Below are positions 34,979 through 38,017 of a stretch of DNA of 38,017 nucleotides, piece by piece (the stretch's first letter is position 1; each line of letters opens with the position of its first letter). This stretch comes from Thermoleophilia bacterium (lineage in GTDB: Bacteria; Actinomycetota; Thermoleophilia; UBA2241): the NCBI GenBank assembly GCA_016933475.1, contig JAFGAW010000066.1, positions 1 to 38,017 on the forward strand, given 5' to 3'. Position numbers and translations under genes: made by a program. Under the pieces are notes generated by a model. The model ran no database searches. It saw only the letters and a program-made list of their open reading frames with translations, and was not told the origin of the DNA.

Positions 34979-35827
34979 ATGACGCCCGCCGGCAACGGCC
35001 GCGTCGCCTTCCTCGGGCCCGAGGGCACGTTCACCGAGGAGGCCCTGCTCGCCAACCTCCCGGACGACGCGCTCACGCCGTTCCCCTACGCCTCGATCCG
35101 CGACGTCATGCAGGCGGTGCGCGACGGCGAGGCCTCGGTCGGCGTCGTCCCCATCGAGAACTCGATCGAGGGCTCCGTCGCCCTCACGCTCGACGCCCTC
35201 GCCTGGGACTTCGAGGACCTCGTCATCACGCGTGAGGTCGTCCACCCCATCCGCCACCAGCTCATCGCCCGCGCCCCGCGCGCGCTCGAGACGGTGACCA
35301 AGGTCATCAGCCACCCGCACGCCTACGCCCAGTGCCGCACCTTCCTGCGCGAGGAGCTCCCCGGGGTCGAGCACGAGGCCGCCAACTCGACCGCCGAGGC
35401 GGTCCGCATGGTGAGCCGCGTCGACCGTCCCTGGGTGGCGATCGGCACGCGCCTCGCGGCCGAGATGTACGAGTGCACCGTGCTGCGCGACGACATCGAG
35501 GACTTCCCCGACAACCGCACCCGCTTCGTCTACCTGGCCAAGGCGCCGGTCGCGCAGGACCTCGCGGCGCCCTACAAGACGAGCCTCGTCTGCGGCATCG
35601 ACCAGGACGAGCCCGGCAGCCTGTTGCTCATCCTCTCCGAGTTCGCCTATCGCCACGTCAACCTGACCAAGGTCGAGTCGCGGCCCTCCAAACAGGCCCT
35701 CGGCCACTACATCTTCTTCATCGACATGGACGGCAGGAGCGGCGACACGCGGCTCGCCCAGGCGGTGAAGTGCCTCACCTGCAAGCTCCCCTGGCTGCGG
35801 GTCCTCGGCTCGTACCCCGTCACCTGA
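34979..35827 (+). CDS. pheA: Prephenate dehydratase
   Basis: VAFLGPEGTFTEEAL, VPIENSIEGSV, ISHPHAYAQCRTFL, NRTRFVYLAK and ACT domain ...NLTKVESRPSKQALGHYIFFIDMDG. Confidence 0.96.
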   Translation: MTPAGNGRVAFLGPEGTFTEEALLANLPDDALTPFPYASIRDVMQAVRDGEASVGVVPIENSIEGSVALTLDALAWDFEDLVITREVVHPIRHQLIARAPRALETVTKVISHPHAYAQCRTFLREELPGVEHEAANSTAEAVRMVSRVDRPWVAIGTRLAAEMYECTVLRDDIEDFPDNRTRFVYLAKAPVAQDLAAPYKTSLVCGIDQDEPGSLLLILSEFAYRHVNLTKVESRPSKQALGHYIFFIDMDGRSGDTRLAQAVKCLTCKLPWLRVLGSYPVT

Positions 35828-35862
35828 AGGACGCCGCCGGCCGCCCCCGCTGGGGCGCGGTG

Positions 35863-35868
35863 TAGAAT
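35863..35868 (+). promoter_or_regulatory. Putative -10 box TAGAAT upstream of the GNAT gene
   Basis: ggtgTAGAATcaccgg about 60 nt before the start; no confident -35. Confidence 0.3.
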
Positions 35869-35927
35869 CACCGGAGAGAGATCGCCGCGGCGGCCCGCCC
35901 GCCCGCGAGCGCCGACGGGAGGTGACG

Positions 35928-36392
35928 ATGGAGCGTCTCAGAGTCACGGTCCGTGAAGCCCGCGCCGAGGACCGCAGCCTGCTCTACCTCATGGCCGAAG
36001 AGACCCTGCACCCGAGAGCCGCGCAGGAGGGCCACCCCGAGCGCTTCGACGAGCGCGCGCTGCTCGACCTGTTCGAGCGCGCCCGCGTCTACGTCGGCGA
36101 GACCGAGAGCGACGACATCGCCGGCTACGTGGCGTTCGACACCGACGACGACACGGTGTGGCTGCGCTGCCTCTGCGTCGGTCCCGCCTACGAGGCGCGG
36201 GCCGTCGGCCGGCAGCTGCTCGACTGGGTCGAGGGCATCGCCTTCGCCGAGGGCCGCGCCCGCCTCAGCGCCTACGTGCCGGCCGACGACCGGCCGTCGC
36301 GGCACCTCTACGAAGGGCACGACTTCGTGCCGGCGCCGGCCGCCGACCGGCCCGACATGATCGTGCTCGAGAAGCGCCTGCCGGCGAAGTAG
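35928..36392 (+). CDS. GNAT-family N-acetyltransferase
   Basis: LRVTVREARAEDRSLLYLMAEE, WLRCLCVGPAYEARAVGRQLLDWVEGIAFAEGRARLSAYV, HLYEGHDF; gggaggtg RBS. Confidence 0.82.
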   Translation: MERLRVTVREARAEDRSLLYLMAEETLHPRAAQEGHPERFDERALLDLFERARVYVGETESDDIAGYVAFDTDDDTVWLRCLCVGPAYEARAVGRQLLDWVEGIAFAEGRARLSAYVPADDRPSRHLYEGHDFVPAPAADRPDMIVLEKRLPAK

Positions 36393-36431
36393 CGCGGCGA
36401 GGCGGCGGCGCCGTCACGCCAGGAGGCCTCG

Positions 36432-37310
36432 ATGAAGCTCACCGTCCTCAGCGTCCCCTACCACCTCGGCCGCGAGGGCGCAGGCATGGCGCTCGGGCCG
36501 GCGCGCTACCTCGAGGCGGGCCTGGCCGCGCGCCTCGAGGCGCGCGGCCACGAGGTCGAGGTCGTCGAGATCCGCCGGCCGGCGCCCTTCGAGGACGAGT
36601 TGCAGGCGGTCGTCGCCGTCAACGAGGCGCTGGCGGAGGCAGTGCGGGCCGCCGTGGACCGCGGCGCACTGCCGGTCGTCGCCGGGGGCAACTGCAACGT
36701 CGCCCTCGGCATGACCGCGGGCCTTGGCGCCGGCGAGACCGCCGTCGTCTGGTTCGACGCCCACGGCGACTACAACACGCCGGCGACCACGCCGAGCGGC
36801 TTCCTCGACGGCATGCCGCTGGCGATCGCCTGCGGTGTCGCGCACCCGGAGGCGTGGGCGCAGAGGCGCGGCGAAGCCGTCGACCCTCGCGCCTGCGTGC
36901 ACGCCGGTAGCCGCGACCTCGACCCGGGCGAGGTGCAGGGCTTCGCCGCGACCGGAGTGCAGGTCGTCGGCGTCGAAGGCCTGCGCAACGACGGGAGCGA
37001 GGGCGGCCTCGAGGCCGCCCTACGCGCCGCCCTGGCCACCGCCCCCCGCGCCGTCCACGCCTACGTCCACGTGGACATCGACGTCCTCGACCCGGTCTTC
37101 GTACCCGGCGTCGACTTCCCGTCGCCGGGCGGGCTCACGCCCGGCGACCTCGTCGCCGCCGTCGGCATCGTCGCCGCACGCATCCCGGTCGCCGGCTTGT
37201 CGGTCACCGCGTACGACCCCGAGCGAGACGACGCCGCCGGGACGACCATGGCTGCCGGGCTCGACCTCATCGAGCGGCTCGTCGACACGGTGGTGACGCC
37301 GACTGCATGA
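36432..37310 (+). CDS. Arginase/agmatinase-family protein (GGNCN variant)
   Basis: VVAGGNCNVALGMTAGL, VVWFDAHGDYNTPATTPSGFLDGMPLAIACG, VHVDIDVLDPVFVPGVDFPSPGGLTPGDL. Confidence 0.9.
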   Translation: MKLTVLSVPYHLGREGAGMALGPARYLEAGLAARLEARGHEVEVVEIRRPAPFEDELQAVVAVNEALAEAVRAAVDRGALPVVAGGNCNVALGMTAGLGAGETAVVWFDAHGDYNTPATTPSGFLDGMPLAIACGVAHPEAWAQRRGEAVDPRACVHAGSRDLDPGEVQGFAATGVQVVGVEGLRNDGSEGGLEAALRAALATAPRAVHAYVHVDIDVLDPVFVPGVDFPSPGGLTPGDLVAAVGIVAARIPVAGLSVTAYDPERDDAAGTTMAAGLDLIERLVDTVVTPTA

Positions 37311-37399
37311 CGGCGGGGGCGGCTGCGCCCGCCGTCGTCGGCCGACAGCCCGCACGGCGGCGGGGGCGGCGGCGCGTCCGCGCCGCCGCCCCCGCCGCC
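37309..37399. terminator. Tandem hairpins between convergent arginase-family and L,D-transpeptidase genes
   Basis: gacggcggg...cccgccgtc (37309-37336) and a perfect 20-bp stem ggcggcgggggcggcggcgc-gtcc-gcgccgccgcccccgccgcc (37356-37399). Confidence 0.7.
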
Positions 37400-37450
37400 C
37401 CGCATCAGGTGTCAGGCGCGCGCACCCGGGCCGACCGACCACCCTCACCC

Positions 37451-38017
37451 TCAGTGGTAGATGTACACCCGCTCGCCGAGGAACGACCGGTCGTACACCC
37501 ACCTGCAGACCCAGACCGGCTCGCGCACGCAGCCGTGGCTCGCCGGGTACGGGGGCACCGACCAGTAGCCGTGGATCGCGTACTCGCCGTAGAACCCCAT
37601 CGTGTACGGCAGCAGGTCGGTGCCGAAGAGGCTCACCGACATGGGGATCTTGCTCTTGATCCTGAAGGCGCCCTCGGGGGTGTTGCCGGTCGCCCCCGTC
37701 GACACGGCGATGAGCCCGGCGGTCTTGCCGTCCCTCACCACCATGAGGATCTGCCGCGTCTTGTCGATCTCGATGTGGACGCTCGGGCTCGCGTACCTCG
37801 GCCTCGCCACCTTGGCGAACTCGAGCTTGCGCCAGTCGGCGTAGTTGACCACGTAGTCACGCGTCAGCCGGTACGCCTTCTGGAACGCCACGACGGCGTC
37901 CTTGTCCTTGACCCCGAAGTACCGGTCGATCGCCGGCACGCGGATGCGCAGCTGACTGAGGCGCGTGAGCAGGCCCTCGACGATGAGCCCGCTGGAGCCG
38001 ACCCTGAGCGTGCGGTA
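37451..38017 (-). CDS. L,D-transpeptidase (YkuD) with N-terminal peptidoglycan-binding repeat, truncated by window end
   Basis: VHIEIDKTRQILMVVRDGKTAGLIAVSTGATGNTPEGAFRI, YAIHGYWSVPPYPASHGCVREP; frame stays open to 38017 (YRTLRVGSSGLIVEGLLTRLSQLRIRVPAIDRYFG...). Confidence 0.92.
   Translation of the reverse strand, partial: YRTLRVGSSGLIVEGLLTRLSQLRIRVPAIDRYFGVKDKDAVVAFQKAYRLTRDYVVNYADWRKLEFAKVARPRYASPSVHIEIDKTRQILMVVRDGKTAGLIAVSTGATGNTPEGAFRIKSKIPMSVSLFGTDLLPYTMGFYGEYAIHGYWSVPPYPASHGCVREPVWVCRWVYDRSFLGERVYIYH

Noticed and set aside
34931-35947. Minus-strand ORF opposite pheA
   Set aside because: Antisense to a clear prephenate dehydratase; composition artefact.

Overview
High-GC bacterial chromosomal window, probably Actinomycetota (perhaps Thermoleophilia-like; lineage is inferred from gene content only). 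It is densely packed with about 30 mostly housekeeping genes and 2 tRNAs. I saw no transposase, phage module, rRNA or CRISPR array. Main blocks: (i) PHP phosphoesterase, YjbQ, an HEXXH peptidase and a TrmA/RlmD-like RNA methyltransferase; (ii) a minus-strand run of amidohydrolase, TPR, STAS, archaeal-like type IA topoisomerase, tmk, holB, PSP1/RicT, HMA, tRNA-Lys, PAP2, CDP-alcohol phosphatidyltransferase, inositol-phosphate synthase, UDG-like Fe-S protein and a presenilin-like membrane protein; (iii) Asp23, GNAT-like, MgtE_N/CBS, NCS2 permease and TerC; (iv) a minus-strand cell-wall/division signalling operon: polytopic kinase, fhaA, HADH, fhaB, pstP, rodA/ftsW, pbpA, PASTA kinase; (v) tRNA-Leu, two lineage-type membrane proteins, pheA, GNAT, arginase-family protein and a truncated L,D-transpeptidase. 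The most interesting observations are a candidate divergent bacterial presenilin/SPP-like aspartyl protease (TD...GVAD...PAL) overlapping a UDG-like gene whose Fe-S cysteines are kept but whose catalytic motifs are altered, and a recurring class of short direct tandem repeats (21-50 bp) sitting on gene boundaries (copying stop or start codons) and inserted in frame inside an enzyme. Calls come from reading motifs by eye; no database search was run.
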